A DNA stretch of 64,000 nt from Rhodoferax_B ferrireducens_A (GTDB taxonomy: Bacteria > Pseudomonadota > Gammaproteobacteria > Burkholderiales > Burkholderiaceae_C): positions 186,001-250,000 of the forward strand of contig NZ_JAVDXT010000001.1 in NCBI RefSeq assembly GCF_031458075.1, written 5' to 3'. How positions within the stretch are numbered: the first letter of the stretch is position 1; each line of letters opens with the position of its first letter. The notes beneath the pieces were generated by a model. It saw only the letters and a list, made by a program, of their open reading frames with translations. It had not been told where the DNA came from and searched no databases. Below are positions 17,996 through 26,324 of the stretch, in pieces. Position numbers and translations under genes: made by a program.

Positions 17996-18017
17996 GTCGG
18001 AGCTACTGTTGTCAATC

Positions 18018-18509
18018 ATGCAAGCCCTGGACTCGACCTCCACCCGCCCTTATCTGATCCGTGCGCTCTACGAGTGGTGTACGGACAATGGTTTCACACC
18101 GTATGTGGCGGTGTTGGTGGACGATTCCGTGCAAGTCCCGCGCGAATATGTGAAGGACGGGGAGATCGTTCTCAATATCAGCTTTGATGCGACCAGTTCG
18201 CTCAAGCTGGGCAACGATTTCATCGAATTCAAAGCGCGCTTTGCGGGCACCCCGCGTGAAATCCTGGTGCCGATCGGGCGGGTGATTGCCATCTATGCGC
18301 GTGAGAACGGGCAGGGCATGGCTTTCCCGTCGCCGGTGCTTGCTGCGCCAGCCGATGAGCCTGCCAAGCCCGTGGCTGGGGCACCGGCGACCGATGCGGC
18401 ATCGCCCAGGATTGTGCAGCTGTCACCGGTTGAGAGCAGCGATGAAGAGCCGCCAGAGCCACCACGTCCGGCTGCCGGGCCCCGCCCTGCGTTGAAGCGG
18501 GTAAAGTAA
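18018..18509 (+). CDS. sspB: ClpXP protease specificity-enhancing factor SspB
   Basis: A 163-aa SspB adaptor that delivers ssrA-tagged peptides to ClpXP. The folded part spans about residues 5-100 (TRPYLIRALYEWCTDNGFTPY, LNISFDATSSLKLGNDFIEF, ARFAGTPREILVPIGRVIAIYARENGQGM). A disordered, Ala/Pro/Glu-rich linker follows, ending in PALKRVK, which resembles the short basic XB motif that docks on ClpX. I preferred the ATG at 18018 over an in-frame TTG three codons earlier. Pairs with sspA. Confidence 0.93.
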   Translation: MQALDSTSTRPYLIRALYEWCTDNGFTPYVAVLVDDSVQVPREYVKDGEIVLNISFDATSSLKLGNDFIEFKARFAGTPREILVPIGRVIAIYARENGQGMAFPSPVLAAPADEPAKPVAGAPATDAASPRIVQLSPVESSDEEPPEPPRPAAGPRPALKRVK

Positions 18510-18560
18510 AAATCGCGGGCGCTCAAAATGCGCCCATCGATTCAGTAAAATACATTTTTC

Positions 18561-18636
18561 GCCGATTTAGCTCAGTTGGTAGAGCAACCGCCTTGTAAGC
18601 GGTAGGTCGTCAGTTCGATTCCGACAATCGGCACCA
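18561..18636 (+). tRNA. tRNA-Thr (anticodon TGT)
   Basis: A 76-nt tRNA with acceptor stem GCCGATT/AATCGGC, anticodon loop CTTGTAA (anticodon TGT, reading ACA/ACG), T-arm GTCAGTTCGATTCCGAC and encoded CCA. TAAAAT at 18546-18551 could be its -10 box. It is followed within five bases by the convergent DciA-like gene, and no terminator is seen. Confidence 0.97.
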
Positions 18637-18640
18637 TTTC

Positions 18641-18958
18641 TTACGCTTTCGCCTTCATTTGTACTTTGAGGCGGATAGCCGTTACGTCCCATCCTTTGCT
18701 GCGCAAATGCGCGAGGAGTGCGGGCGATAGCTGTCGCAGCTTGGCCGATACGGCATTGCTGTTGACCAGCAAGCACCAACTGGTACCCTCAATCGGTCCG
18801 GCCTTGATGGCCGACCACAAAGCTTCGGGCATCAGGCCTTTGACGGCTTTGAGCCGGTCGTTGGACTCTTGCGCCAAGGCCGTGAGCCGCGCCAAGGTCG
18901 GCGAATCGGCTGCAGCTTGCAGGAGTGTGAAGGATTGGTTGCGGAGGCGCATAGCCAT
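18641..18958 (-). CDS. DciA-like (DUF721) protein
   Basis: A 105-aa protein of the DUF721/DciA type: short basic N-terminus, a helical part (DSPTLARLTALAQESNDRLK), then WSAIKAGPIEGTSWCLLVNSNAVSAKLRQLSPALLAHL. DciA proteins are the bacterial loaders of the replicative helicase DnaB where DnaC is absent. It is divergent from secA, as DUF721 genes often are. The match is by overall pattern, so I call it DciA-like with moderate confidence. It is transcribed towards the tRNA-Thr gene. Confidence 0.7.
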   Translation of the reverse strand: MAMRLRNQSFTLLQAAADSPTLARLTALAQESNDRLKAVKGLMPEALWSAIKAGPIEGTSWCLLVNSNAVSAKLRQLSPALLAHLRSKGWDVTAIRLKVQMKAKA

Positions 18959-19004
18959 GGATTATCACAGCCGTTGTGTTCGGCAGTAGCCTGATGGCGG
19001 GGTT

Positions 19005-19033
19005 TTGGGCGCGCGCTGGCAGATGGGTAAAAT
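19005..19033 (+). promoter_or_regulatory. Promoter candidate for secA
   Basis: TTGGGC (19005-19010) and TAAAAT (19028-19033) are 17 bp apart, leaving a leader of about 125 bases before secA. This is the best sigma-70-type match in the dciA-secA divergent gap. Confidence 0.5.
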
Positions 19034-19164
19034 CCGTCGGCTATGGATTGCAAACTGGGCCCCTATGGGTTGACTTTTGCTGTCAAAGCCTCATCTGACT
19101 CCAAGCTAATTTAGGGATTTCGATCGCCCTACCGCTGTTTTCCTGCGGTGGCGGTCTCGCATTC

Positions 19165-21921
19165 ATGACCACCAACTTTTTGACCAAAATTTTCGGCAGC
19201 CGTAATCAACGCCTGCTGAAACAGTACCGTAAGACCCTCGAAGTCATCAATGCGTTGGAGCCGCAGTTTGAAAAACTGTCTGACGAGGCCTTGCGTGAAA
19301 AGACCTTGTCTTTCAAAGAGCGGGTGGCCGGAGGTGAATCGCTGGATGCCATCTTGCCGGAGGCATTTGCACTGGTGCGCGAGGGCTCCAAACGTATCAT
19401 GAAGATGCGCCATTTCGATGTGCAGATGCTGGGTGGCATGTCGCTGCATAACGGCAAGATTTCCGAAATGCGTACCGGTGAAGGTAAGACCTTGACCGCG
19501 ACTCTGCCCGTGTATTTGAACGCATTGTCTGGCAAGGGCGTGCATGTCGTTACGGTCAACGATTACCTGGCCAACCGCGATGCGCGCTGGATGGAGCGGC
19601 TCTACAACTTCCTGGGCCTCACCGTCGGTGTCAATTTGCCGAATATGCCGCGTGAGGAAAAGCAGGCCGCTTATGCTGCCGACATCACTTACGGTACCAA
19701 CAACGAATTCGGCTTCGACTATCTGCGTGACAACATGGTCTACGAGGTACGGGACAGGGTCCAGCGTGGCCTGAACTACGCCATCGTCGACGAGGTGGAC
19801 TCGATCCTGATCGACGAAGCCCGCACGCCGCTGATCATCAGCGGCCAGGCCGAAGACCACACGGCGATGTATATCGCCATCAACAAGATCATTCCCTTCT
19901 TGACCCGCCAGGAAGGCGAGGCCGATCCGCGCACGGGCGAAGGCGTGACCAAGCCCGGCGACTTCACGCTGGATGAGAAATCCCACCAGGTGTTCCTGAC
20001 CGAAGACGGCCACGAGAACGCCGAGCGCATCTTGACTGAGCAGGGCTTGCTGCCCGCGGGCGCGTCGCTGTACGATCCGGCCAACATCACCTTGATGCAC
20101 CACCTGTACGCGGCTCTGCGTGCCAACCATCTGTACCACCGGGACCAGCATTACGTGGTGCAGAACGGTGAGATTGTCATCGTCGATGAATTCACCGGCC
20201 GCCTGATGTCGGGCCGCCGCTGGAGCGAAGGTTTGCACCAGTCGGTCGAAGCCAAGGAAGGCGTGGCCATCCAGGCCGAGAACCAGACGCTGGCATCCAT
20301 CACCTTTCAGAACTACTTCCGCCTGTATGGCCGTCTGTCGGGCATGACCGGTACGGCGGACACCGAGGCCTACGAATTCCAGGAAATCTACGGCCTGGAA
20401 ACGGTGGTGATTCCGCCGAATCGCGTGAGCCGCCGCGAAGACCAGCTGGACCGCGTCTACAAAACCACGCGCGAAAAATACGAAGCAGCGATCAAGGACA
20501 TCCGCGAATGCTACGAGCGCGGCCAGCCCGTGTTGGTGGGCACGACATCGATCGAAAACTCTGAAATCATCGACCGCTTGCTGAACGATGCCAAGCTGCC
20601 GCACCAGGTGCTCAACGCCAAGCAACATGCGCGGGAAGCCGACATCGTGGCCCAGGCCGGACGGCCGAAGATGATCACCATCGCCACCAATATGGCCGGC
20701 CGTGGTACCGACATTGTGCTGGGCGGCAATCTGGAAAAAGCCCTGGAATACGTTGAGCTGAATACCGAACTCGACGAAGCCGCAAAGGCGGCCGAGATGG
20801 AGCGCGTGCGCGCCCAGTGGGCCAAGGACCATGAGCTGGTGAAGGGCCTGGGTGGCTTGCGCATCATCGCCACCGAGCGCCATGAGTCGCGCCGTATCGA
20901 CAACCAGTTGCGTGGTCGTTCCGGCCGCCAGGGCGACCCAGGTTCTTCGCGCTTTTACCTGAGCCTGGATGATCCGCTGATGCGCATCTTCGCCGGTGAC
21001 CGCGTCAAGTCCATTATGGACCGGCTCAAGATGCCCGATGGCGAGGCGATTGAGGCCGGCATCGTGACCCGCAGCATCGAGAGCGCCCAGCGCAAGGTCG
21101 AAGCGCGCAACTTTGATGTACGCAAGCAATTGCTGGAATACGACGACGTGTCCAACGACCAGCGCAAGGTGATCTACCAGCAGCGCAACGAGATTCTGGA
21201 CGCTGCCGACCTGACAGCCCAGATCGCTTCCCTGCGCGAGGGCTGTGTGGATGATCTGGTGCGCCAGTTTGTGCCCGCCGAGTCGGTGGAAGAACAGTGG
21301 GACATCGCCGGGCTGGAGAAAGCCATGCTCGACGAATGGCAGCTGGACGTGCCCCTGCGTGCACAAGTGGAGTCTGCCAGCGCAATTACCGACGAAGACA
21401 TCCTGGAGAAAGTGCTGGCGGCGGCGAACGCCTCTTTCATCGCCAAGGTGGAGCAGGTCGGCGGTGACAACTTCACCCAGTTCGAGCGCATGGTCTTGCT
21501 GCAAAGCATAGACACCCATTGGCGTGAACACCTGAGCGCGCTGGACTACCTGCGCCAGGGCATCCATTTGCGTGGCTATGCGCAGAAACAGCCCAAGCAG
21601 GAATACAAGCGCGAAGCCTTCGAGCTGTTTGGCCAGTTGCTGGACGCCGTAAAGAACGATGTCACCAAGGTGCTGATGACCGTCAAGGTGCAGTCCAGCG
21701 AACAGCTGGGCGAAGCCGCAGACGCCATGGAAGACCGGGCAGAAAGCATTGCCAACGTGACCTACACCGCGCCCACCGAGACCGGCGAAGTGGAAACCCG
21801 TGTCGATGCCGGATCTACCCGTCCGCCCGCTGCAGGCAATATCCCACGCGTCGGCCGCAACGACCCCTGCCCCTGTGGCAGTGGCAACAAATACAAGCTG
21901 TGTCACGGCAAACTGGCCTAA
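19165..21921 (+). CDS. secA: Preprotein translocase ATPase SecA
   Basis: A 918-aa SecA motor that pushes unfolded preproteins through SecYEG. Blocks in order: Walker A MRTGEGKTLTATLP, DEAD-type VDEVDSILIDEARTPL, the preprotein cross-linking region, NBD2 with TNMAGRGTDIVLGGN and RGRSGRQGDPGSSRFYLSLDD, the helical scaffold/wing domain, and a C-terminal SecB/lipid-binding zinc motif CPCGSGNKYKLCHG. All motor motifs are intact and the length is normal for Burkholderiales. A TTCG-loop terminator follows. Confidence 0.98.
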   Translation: MTTNFLTKIFGSRNQRLLKQYRKTLEVINALEPQFEKLSDEALREKTLSFKERVAGGESLDAILPEAFALVREGSKRIMKMRHFDVQMLGGMSLHNGKISEMRTGEGKTLTATLPVYLNALSGKGVHVVTVNDYLANRDARWMERLYNFLGLTVGVNLPNMPREEKQAAYAADITYGTNNEFGFDYLRDNMVYEVRDRVQRGLNYAIVDEVDSILIDEARTPLIISGQAEDHTAMYIAINKIIPFLTRQEGEADPRTGEGVTKPGDFTLDEKSHQVFLTEDGHENAERILTEQGLLPAGASLYDPANITLMHHLYAALRANHLYHRDQHYVVQNGEIVIVDEFTGRLMSGRRWSEGLHQSVEAKEGVAIQAENQTLASITFQNYFRLYGRLSGMTGTADTEAYEFQEIYGLETVVIPPNRVSRREDQLDRVYKTTREKYEAAIKDIRECYERGQPVLVGTTSIENSEIIDRLLNDAKLPHQVLNAKQHAREADIVAQAGRPKMITIATNMAGRGTDIVLGGNLEKALEYVELNTELDEAAKAAEMERVRAQWAKDHELVKGLGGLRIIATERHESRRIDNQLRGRSGRQGDPGSSRFYLSLDDPLMRIFAGDRVKSIMDRLKMPDGEAIEAGIVTRSIESAQRKVEARNFDVRKQLLEYDDVSNDQRKVIYQQRNEILDAADLTAQIASLREGCVDDLVRQFVPAESVEEQWDIAGLEKAMLDEWQLDVPLRAQVESASAITDEDILEKVLAAANASFIAKVEQVGGDNFTQFERMVLLQSIDTHWREHLSALDYLRQGIHLRGYAQKQPKQEYKREAFELFGQLLDAVKNDVTKVLMTVKVQSSEQLGEAADAMEDRAESIANVTYTAPTETGEVETRVDAGSTRPPAAGNIPRVGRNDPCPCGSGNKYKLCHGKLA

Positions 21922-21941
21922 TACGCAGCGTATCGGCACTA

Positions 21942-21961
21942 CGGGCTTCGGCCCGTTTTTT
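21942..21961 (+). terminator. Terminator of secA
   Basis: CGGGC-TTCG-GCCCG followed by TTTTTT, 20 bases after the secA stop. Confidence 0.9.
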
Positions 21962-22004
21962 GATTCATTTTTCTACGCTTCCAACATTTTTTTGAAAGCC
22001 CACC

Positions 22005-23234
22005 ATGCCTGTCAATCTGTCCGCCCCTGATCCTGCTGGCTTGCATCCCGTCCCTGGTGTATTGCTGGGTATTGCCGAAGCCGGCGTGCGCAAAGCCAAC
22101 CGCAAAGATGTGACCGTGGTGCTGCTGGAAGAAGGCGCCTCGGTGGCCGGTGTTTTCACCCAGAACCGTTTCTGCGCTGCCCCGGTGCAGATCTGCCGCG
22201 ACCATCTGGCGCGTGGCCTGGGCATACGGGCGATTCTGGTGAATACCGGCAACGCCAATGCCGGCACTGGCGACGATGGCCTGATGCGCGCCAAATCGAC
22301 CTGTATCGCCCTGGCCCAGCACCTGGATCTGGCGCCCGAGCAGGTTTTGCCGTTCTCGACCGGCGTGATTATGGAAACCCTGCCGCACGACCGCATCAAT
22401 GCCGGTCTGCCCGCAGCTCTGGCCGATGCCCGCGCCGATAACTGGGGCCGCGCCGCAGAGGCCATCATGACCACCGACACCATCGCCAAGGCCTTCAGCA
22501 CCCAGGTGCAGATCGGCGGCGCGACGGTCACCGTCACCGGCATCAGCAAAGGCGCGGGCATGATCCGCCCAAACATGGCGACCATGCTGGGCTTCATGGC
22601 CACCGACGCATGCGTTGACCAGGCCCTGCTGGGGCAACTGGCCAAAGACCTGGCCGATGCTTCGTTCAACCGCATCACCATCGACGGCGACACCTCGACC
22701 AACGACTCGTTTGTGGTGATTGCCACCAACAAGGCCGCGCATGCGCCCATCACTTCGATGGACAGCGCCGATGGCCGCACGCTGAAGGCGGCGATGCAGC
22801 AGGTCGCCCAGCAACTGGCCCAGGCCATCGTGCGCGACGGCGAAGGCGCAACCAAATTCATCACCGTGCGGGTGGAAGGCGGCAAGACCGCCGAGGAATG
22901 CCGCTTGGCGGCCTATGCCATCGCCCATTCGCCGCTGGTCAAAACCGCCTTCTTTGCCAGCGACCCGAATCTGGGCCGAATCCTGGCCGCGGTCGGATAT
23001 GCCGGCATTACCGACCTAGACCAGACCAAGATCGACCTGTTCCTGGACGACGTGCACGTAGTGATCAACGGCGGGCGCAACCCCAGCTACCGCGAAGAAG
23101 ACGGCCAGCGCGTGATGAAGCAGAGCGAGATCACGGTGCGCGTTGGTTTGGGCCGGGGTACGGCGGCGGACACGGTGTGGACCTGCGACTTCAGCCACGA
23201 ATACGTGACCATTAACGCTGACTACCGATCATGA
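22005..23234 (+). CDS. argJ: Bifunctional ornithine acetyltransferase / N-acetylglutamate synthase
   Basis: A 409-aa ArgJ of the arginine pathway. It moves the acetyl group from N-acetylornithine to glutamate and thereby recycles it; many are also able to use acetyl-CoA. The precursor cleaves itself before the nucleophilic threonine in the segment GAGMIRPNMATMLGFM, splitting into alpha and beta chains. NTGNANAGTGDDG, TIDGDTSTNDSF and the C-terminal TCDFSHEYVTINADYRS are typical. Monofunctional or bifunctional status cannot be told from sequence. It lies between the secA terminator and a GC-rich repeat. Confidence 0.95.
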   Translation: MPVNLSAPDPAGLHPVPGVLLGIAEAGVRKANRKDVTVVLLEEGASVAGVFTQNRFCAAPVQICRDHLARGLGIRAILVNTGNANAGTGDDGLMRAKSTCIALAQHLDLAPEQVLPFSTGVIMETLPHDRINAGLPAALADARADNWGRAAEAIMTTDTIAKAFSTQVQIGGATVTVTGISKGAGMIRPNMATMLGFMATDACVDQALLGQLAKDLADASFNRITIDGDTSTNDSFVVIATNKAAHAPITSMDSADGRTLKAAMQQVAQQLAQAIVRDGEGATKFITVRVEGGKTAEECRLAAYAIAHSPLVKTAFFASDPNLGRILAAVGYAGITDLDQTKIDLFLDDVHVVINGGRNPSYREEDGQRVMKQSEITVRVGLGRGTAADTVWTCDFSHEYVTINADYRS

Positions 23235-23316
23235 ACCCCCACGCTCATCACTTCATGTATTCGCTGCCCCCCGAGGGGGTTGGCCTCCCTTGGGGCGGCC
23301 CGGCGGGAGTCCGCTC
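23235..23316. repeat. GC-rich hairpin repeat between argJ and DUF815 gene
   Basis: The gap holds CCCCC-CGA-GGGGG (about 23267-23279) followed by GGCCTCCCTTGGGGCGGCC. I recall very similar CTGCCCCCCGAGGGGG...TTGGGGCGGCCCGG blocks from other Comamonadaceae genomes, but only one copy is in this window. Confidence 0.5.
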
Positions 23317-24204
23317 ATGAACGAGAAGTTTGAACGCCTGATCGACCGCGCCGAGCAGCTGATGCAGCGCATCGAAGCGGCCCTGCCGCAGCCGGTGTCC
23401 GCGCCTGACTGGAAGGCGGCCATCGCCTACCGCTACCGCCGCCGCGGCAACGGCCACGGCGTGCTGGAGCCGGTACGCCACATCGGCAGCATGGCGCTCA
23501 GCGACCTGAAAGAGATCGATCTCCAGAAGGAGAAGATCCAGCGCAATACCTTGCAGTTCGTTGAAGGCAAGCCGGCCAACAATGTGCTGCTGACCGGCGC
23601 CCGCGGCACCGGCAAGTCCTCGCTGATCAAGGCCTGCCTGAACACCTATGCGGAGCAGGGCCTGCGCCTGATCGAGGTCGATAAGGGCGATCTGACCGAT
23701 TTGCCCGACATCGTCGATGTGGTGGCCGACCGGCCGGAGAAATTCATCGTCTTCTGCGACGACCTGAGCTTTGAAGACGGCGAGCCCGGCTACAAGGCGC
23801 TGAAGTCCATACTCGACGGCTCGGTGGCTGCCTCTACGCCGAATGTGCTGATCTACGCCACCAGCAACCGGCGCCATCTGCTGCCCGAGTACATGAAGGA
23901 AAACCTGACTTACACCCATACCGATGACGGCGAAGTGCATCCGGGCGAAGTGGTGGAAGAGAAGATTTCCCTGTCCGAGCGCTTTGGCCTGTGGGTCAGC
24001 TTTTACCCCTTCAGCCAGGACGAGTACCTGGCCATCGTGGCCCAGTGGCTGCAGTCGTTTGGCGTGGCTGCGTCGGCGATTGAGGCCGCGCGTGCCGAGT
24101 CCCTGGTCTGGGCGCTGGAGCGCGGCTCGCGCAGCGGCCGTGTGGCCTACCAGTTTGCGCGCGACTACGCGGGCCAGCACGCCGCTAAGGCAGCTTCCGC
24201 ATGA
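23317..24204 (+). CDS. DUF815-family P-loop ATPase
   Basis: A 295-aa predicted AAA-type ATPase. Walker A is LLTGARGTGKSSLIKA (about residues 91-106) and Walker B is FIVFCDDLSFE (about 143-153), followed by a sensor-like ATSNRRHLLPEY. Proteins annotated DUF815 are widespread and poorly understood. The ATG at MNEKFERLIDRAE is preferred; the longer frame starts inside the GC-rich repeat. Its stop overlaps the start of mutT (ATGA), so the two are translationally coupled. Function unknown beyond ATP binding. Confidence 0.82.
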   Translation: MNEKFERLIDRAEQLMQRIEAALPQPVSAPDWKAAIAYRYRRRGNGHGVLEPVRHIGSMALSDLKEIDLQKEKIQRNTLQFVEGKPANNVLLTGARGTGKSSLIKACLNTYAEQGLRLIEVDKGDLTDLPDIVDVVADRPEKFIVFCDDLSFEDGEPGYKALKSILDGSVAASTPNVLIYATSNRRHLLPEYMKENLTYTHTDDGEVHPGEVVEEKISLSERFGLWVSFYPFSQDEYLAIVAQWLQSFGVAASAIEAARAESLVWALERGSRSGRVAYQFARDYAGQHAAKAASA

Positions 24205-24677
24205 GCGGCCAGCCCCTGGTGGCCGATGCCGACCGCCCCCGCGAAGGCGGGCCGGACCGGGCTACGGTCGACGTGGCCGTGGGGGTGCTGGTGCAGGCCA
24301 ATGGCGACTTCCTGGTGACCTCGCGGCCCGAGGGCAAGGTGTATGCGGGCTACTGGGAATTCCCCGGCGGCAAGCTCGAAGCTGGCGAAACGGTGGAGCA
24401 GGCGCTGCGCCGTGAGCTGCTGGAAGAGCTGGGTATCACCATCGGCGCCGCCCATCCCTGGAAGATCGAGCTGGTGGACTATCCGCACGCGCTGGTGCGC
24501 CTGCATTTCTGCAAGGTGGTCGACTGGGCCGGCGCGTTGGAGATGCGCGAAGGCCAGACCAGTGCCTGGCAATCGCTCCCGCTGCAGGTGGCGCCGGTAC
24601 TGCCTGGCACCGTGCCGGTGTTGGCCTGGCTGGCAGAAGAGCGTGATTTTTCGGGCGCTACACATTCTGTAGCTTAA
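24201..24677 (+). CDS. mutT: NUDIX hydrolase, MutT-like (8-oxo-dGTP diphosphatase)
   Basis: A 158-aa NUDIX protein with a full box GGKLEAGETVEQALRRELLE followed by ELGI. MutT removes 8-oxo-dGTP from the nucleotide pool and prevents A:T to C:G changes. The N-terminal VAVGVLVQANGDFLVTSRPEGKVYAGYWEFPGG fits MutT. The last residues (GATHSVA) are encoded by a small TAGC-type inverted repeat, so the tail may be derived from a repeat. Overlaps the DUF815 ATPase gene by four bases and converges with yacG. Confidence 0.9.
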   Translation: MSGQPLVADADRPREGGPDRATVDVAVGVLVQANGDFLVTSRPEGKVYAGYWEFPGGKLEAGETVEQALRRELLEELGITIGAAHPWKIELVDYPHALVRLHFCKVVDWAGALEMREGQTSAWQSLPLQVAPVLPGTVPVLAWLAEERDFSGATHSVA

Positions 24678-24704
24678 TGCGCAGGTACTACCTGCGCCAG
24701 CGTT
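24660..24704. repeat. Two small inverted repeats at the end of mutT
   Basis: GCTACA-CATTC-TGTAGC (ending inside the mutT stop) followed by GCGCAGGTA-C-TACCTGCGC. No T run follows. The position between convergent genes resembles the palindrome at 9321. Confidence 0.5.
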
Positions 24705-24719
24705 CGATTTCTTATAAAT

Positions 24720-24932
24720 CTATTGCAGCCGGGCATCGCCGAAGACGATGTCGTCCGGTGGTGCGTCGGCCGGCAGGCTGAAGCTGGCACTGGCCCAGGC
24801 GCCAAAGTCCACGTTTTTACAGCGCTCGCTGCAGAACGGCCGGTACGCATTGCTGGCCGCATACAGGCTTTTGCCTTTGCAGGTCGGGCAGACGACCCAT
24901 TTTTTGGGAAGAGCGGCGTCGGTGTCGGTCAT
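24720..24932 (-). CDS. yacG: DNA gyrase inhibitor YacG
   Basis: A 70-aa zinc protein with CPTCKG and CSERCK, the four cysteines of the YacG/DUF329 zinc finger. It binds GyrB and inhibits gyrase in E. coli. The start MTDTDAALP is preferred over in-frame ATGs four and two codons earlier (MCMSMTD). It is two bases downstream of zapD. The acidic C-terminal tail DDIVFGDARLQ is family-typical. Confidence 0.92.
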   Translation of the reverse strand: MTDTDAALPKKWVVCPTCKGKSLYAASNAYRPFCSERCKNVDFGAWASASFSLPADAPPDDIVFGDARLQ

Positions 24933-24934
24933 GC

Positions 24935-25690
24935 TCATGCACACAGTGTCAGTTCAAACGAAGCGTCTTCGCTGCAGGCGTGCAGGCGGTCGTCGGCTTC
25001 GTGGCGCATCATGCGCACCGAGACCATCAGCCGGTTGCCGCTGATCTCGGGTATCAGGCCCAATTCGGGATCGATGCGCAGGCGCAGCAGCTGGTAGGTG
25101 CGACCCTGCGGCAAGTTCTGCTGGAACTGGCCGGCGATCGCAATTACTTTTTGCGGTGCGCCCGAATCGCGCAACATCTTCAGCAGGTGGTGGATGGATT
25201 CGGCCAGCGGCGCCAGAGTGGATGCCCAGTGTTCGATGGCGTTGCGGCGTACCGTTGCGGGCTTATGCTGCCAAGCAAAATAGGCGGGCAGATCGAAGCC
25301 ACAGGTGCCGCCTGGAATGCTGACACGGCTGCGCAGGCCCATCAGCCAGTCGTTTTCGGTGAGTGCATGGCCGGCCTTGCCCGGTTGTTCATGCAGCGCG
25401 GTGTAGCAGCGGTCCAGCTGGGCGATCACGTCGTCCAGCACTTCTTCGGCGATGGACGGGTTGCCGCGGTAGCCGTTGAGGATGGTTTTCTGCTTTTCCA
25501 AATCCCGCATCACGTCCGATTTGAGGTCGGCGCGGGCCGCCACGTCCATGATTTCAAAAATGGTCGTCAGCGCGTAATGGTGGTCCAGCGCGTGTTCTCT
25601 GGGCACCAATTCGCCTAAACGCCGAAACAGATGCTCCAGCCGCAAGTAGGTGCGGATGCGTTCGTTAAATGGGTATTCGTAGAGGATCAC
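24935..25690 (-). CDS. zapD: Cell division protein ZapD
   Basis: A 251-aa ZapD (YacF/DUF1342) protein that crosslinks FtsZ filaments at midcell. The N-terminal MILYEYPFNERIRTYLRLEH is the hallmark, with LDRCY and DWLMGLRSRVSIPGGTCGFDLP further on. The coaE-zapD-yacG order after pilBCD is conserved in Proteobacteria. Confidence 0.95.
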   Translation of the reverse strand: MILYEYPFNERIRTYLRLEHLFRRLGELVPREHALDHHYALTTIFEIMDVAARADLKSDVMRDLEKQKTILNGYRGNPSIAEEVLDDVIAQLDRCYTALHEQPGKAGHALTENDWLMGLRSRVSIPGGTCGFDLPAYFAWQHKPATVRRNAIEHWASTLAPLAESIHHLLKMLRDSGAPQKVIAIAGQFQQNLPQGRTYQLLRLRIDPELGLIPEISGNRLMVSVRMMRHEADDRLHACSEDASFELTLCA

Positions 25691-25711
25691 GCTGTTTTTC
25701 CAGTGGCGGCA

Positions 25712-26320
25712 TCATAGCCCGAAGTGGGGGGCGATTTGGCGGACCTCCTTGCGCAACTGGTCCAGCGTCAGGCCGTCGTTGAAGATCACCAGGTCGGCAA
25801 CGGCGAGCCGTTCGGCGCGGCTGGCCTGGGTCTGGATCACCTTGCGCACGGTGGCTTCGTCTAGTCCGTTGCGGCCCAGTACCCGGGCGACTTGCGTGTC
25901 CTCCAGGCAGTCCACGACCAGGATCTGGTCGAGCCGGTGGCGCCAGTGACCGGACTCCACCAGCAGGGGAATATCAAACACCACACAGCGGGCGCCCGTG
26001 GCCTGGGCGGCATGGAACTGGGCTTCGATCGCCTGGCCTACCAGAGGGTGGACGATGGCTTCCAGGCGCTTTTTGGCATCGGGCTCCGAGAAGGCCAGGG
26101 CCCGCATCCGGTCGCGGTCCATGGCGCCGTCTGGCGCGATGAACTGTGCGCCAAAAGCGGTTCGGATGGCCTCAATGGCGGAGCCGCCAGTCGCCGTGGC
26201 GGCGCGCGAAATTGCATCGGCGTCGATGACCGTGGCACCCAGGTCTTGCAGCATCTGCGCGACCGTACTCTTGCCGCTGCCGATGCCACCGGTGAGCCCG
26301 ATCCGAAGGCACGGTTGCAT
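25712..26320 (-). CDS. coaE: Dephospho-CoA kinase
   Basis: A 202-aa P-loop kinase for the last step of coenzyme A synthesis. GLTGGIGSGKSTVAQML near the N-terminus is the P-loop; DADAISR, FDIPLLVESGHW and the R-rich lid RVLGRNGLDEATVRKVI fit CoaE. The ATG at MQPCLRIG is preferred over an in-frame TTG five codons upstream that would overlap pilD. It begins four bases after the pilD stop. Confidence 0.95.
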   Translation of the reverse strand: MQPCLRIGLTGGIGSGKSTVAQMLQDLGATVIDADAISRAATATGGSAIEAIRTAFGAQFIAPDGAMDRDRMRALAFSEPDAKKRLEAIVHPLVGQAIEAQFHAAQATGARCVVFDIPLLVESGHWRHRLDQILVVDCLEDTQVARVLGRNGLDEATVRKVIQTQASRAERLAVADLVIFNDGLTLDQLRKEVRQIAPHFGL

Positions 26321-26324
26321 ACTT

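Noticed and set aside
19129..21939. 936-codon open frame antisense to the whole of secA
   Set aside because: The His/Gln/Val-rich translation has no family pattern and arises from the codon bias of secA on the other strand.
24674..24862. A minus-strand frame overlapping yacG in another phase
   Set aside because: Arg/Pro/Ser-rich shadow of yacG, whose four-cysteine motif is intact.
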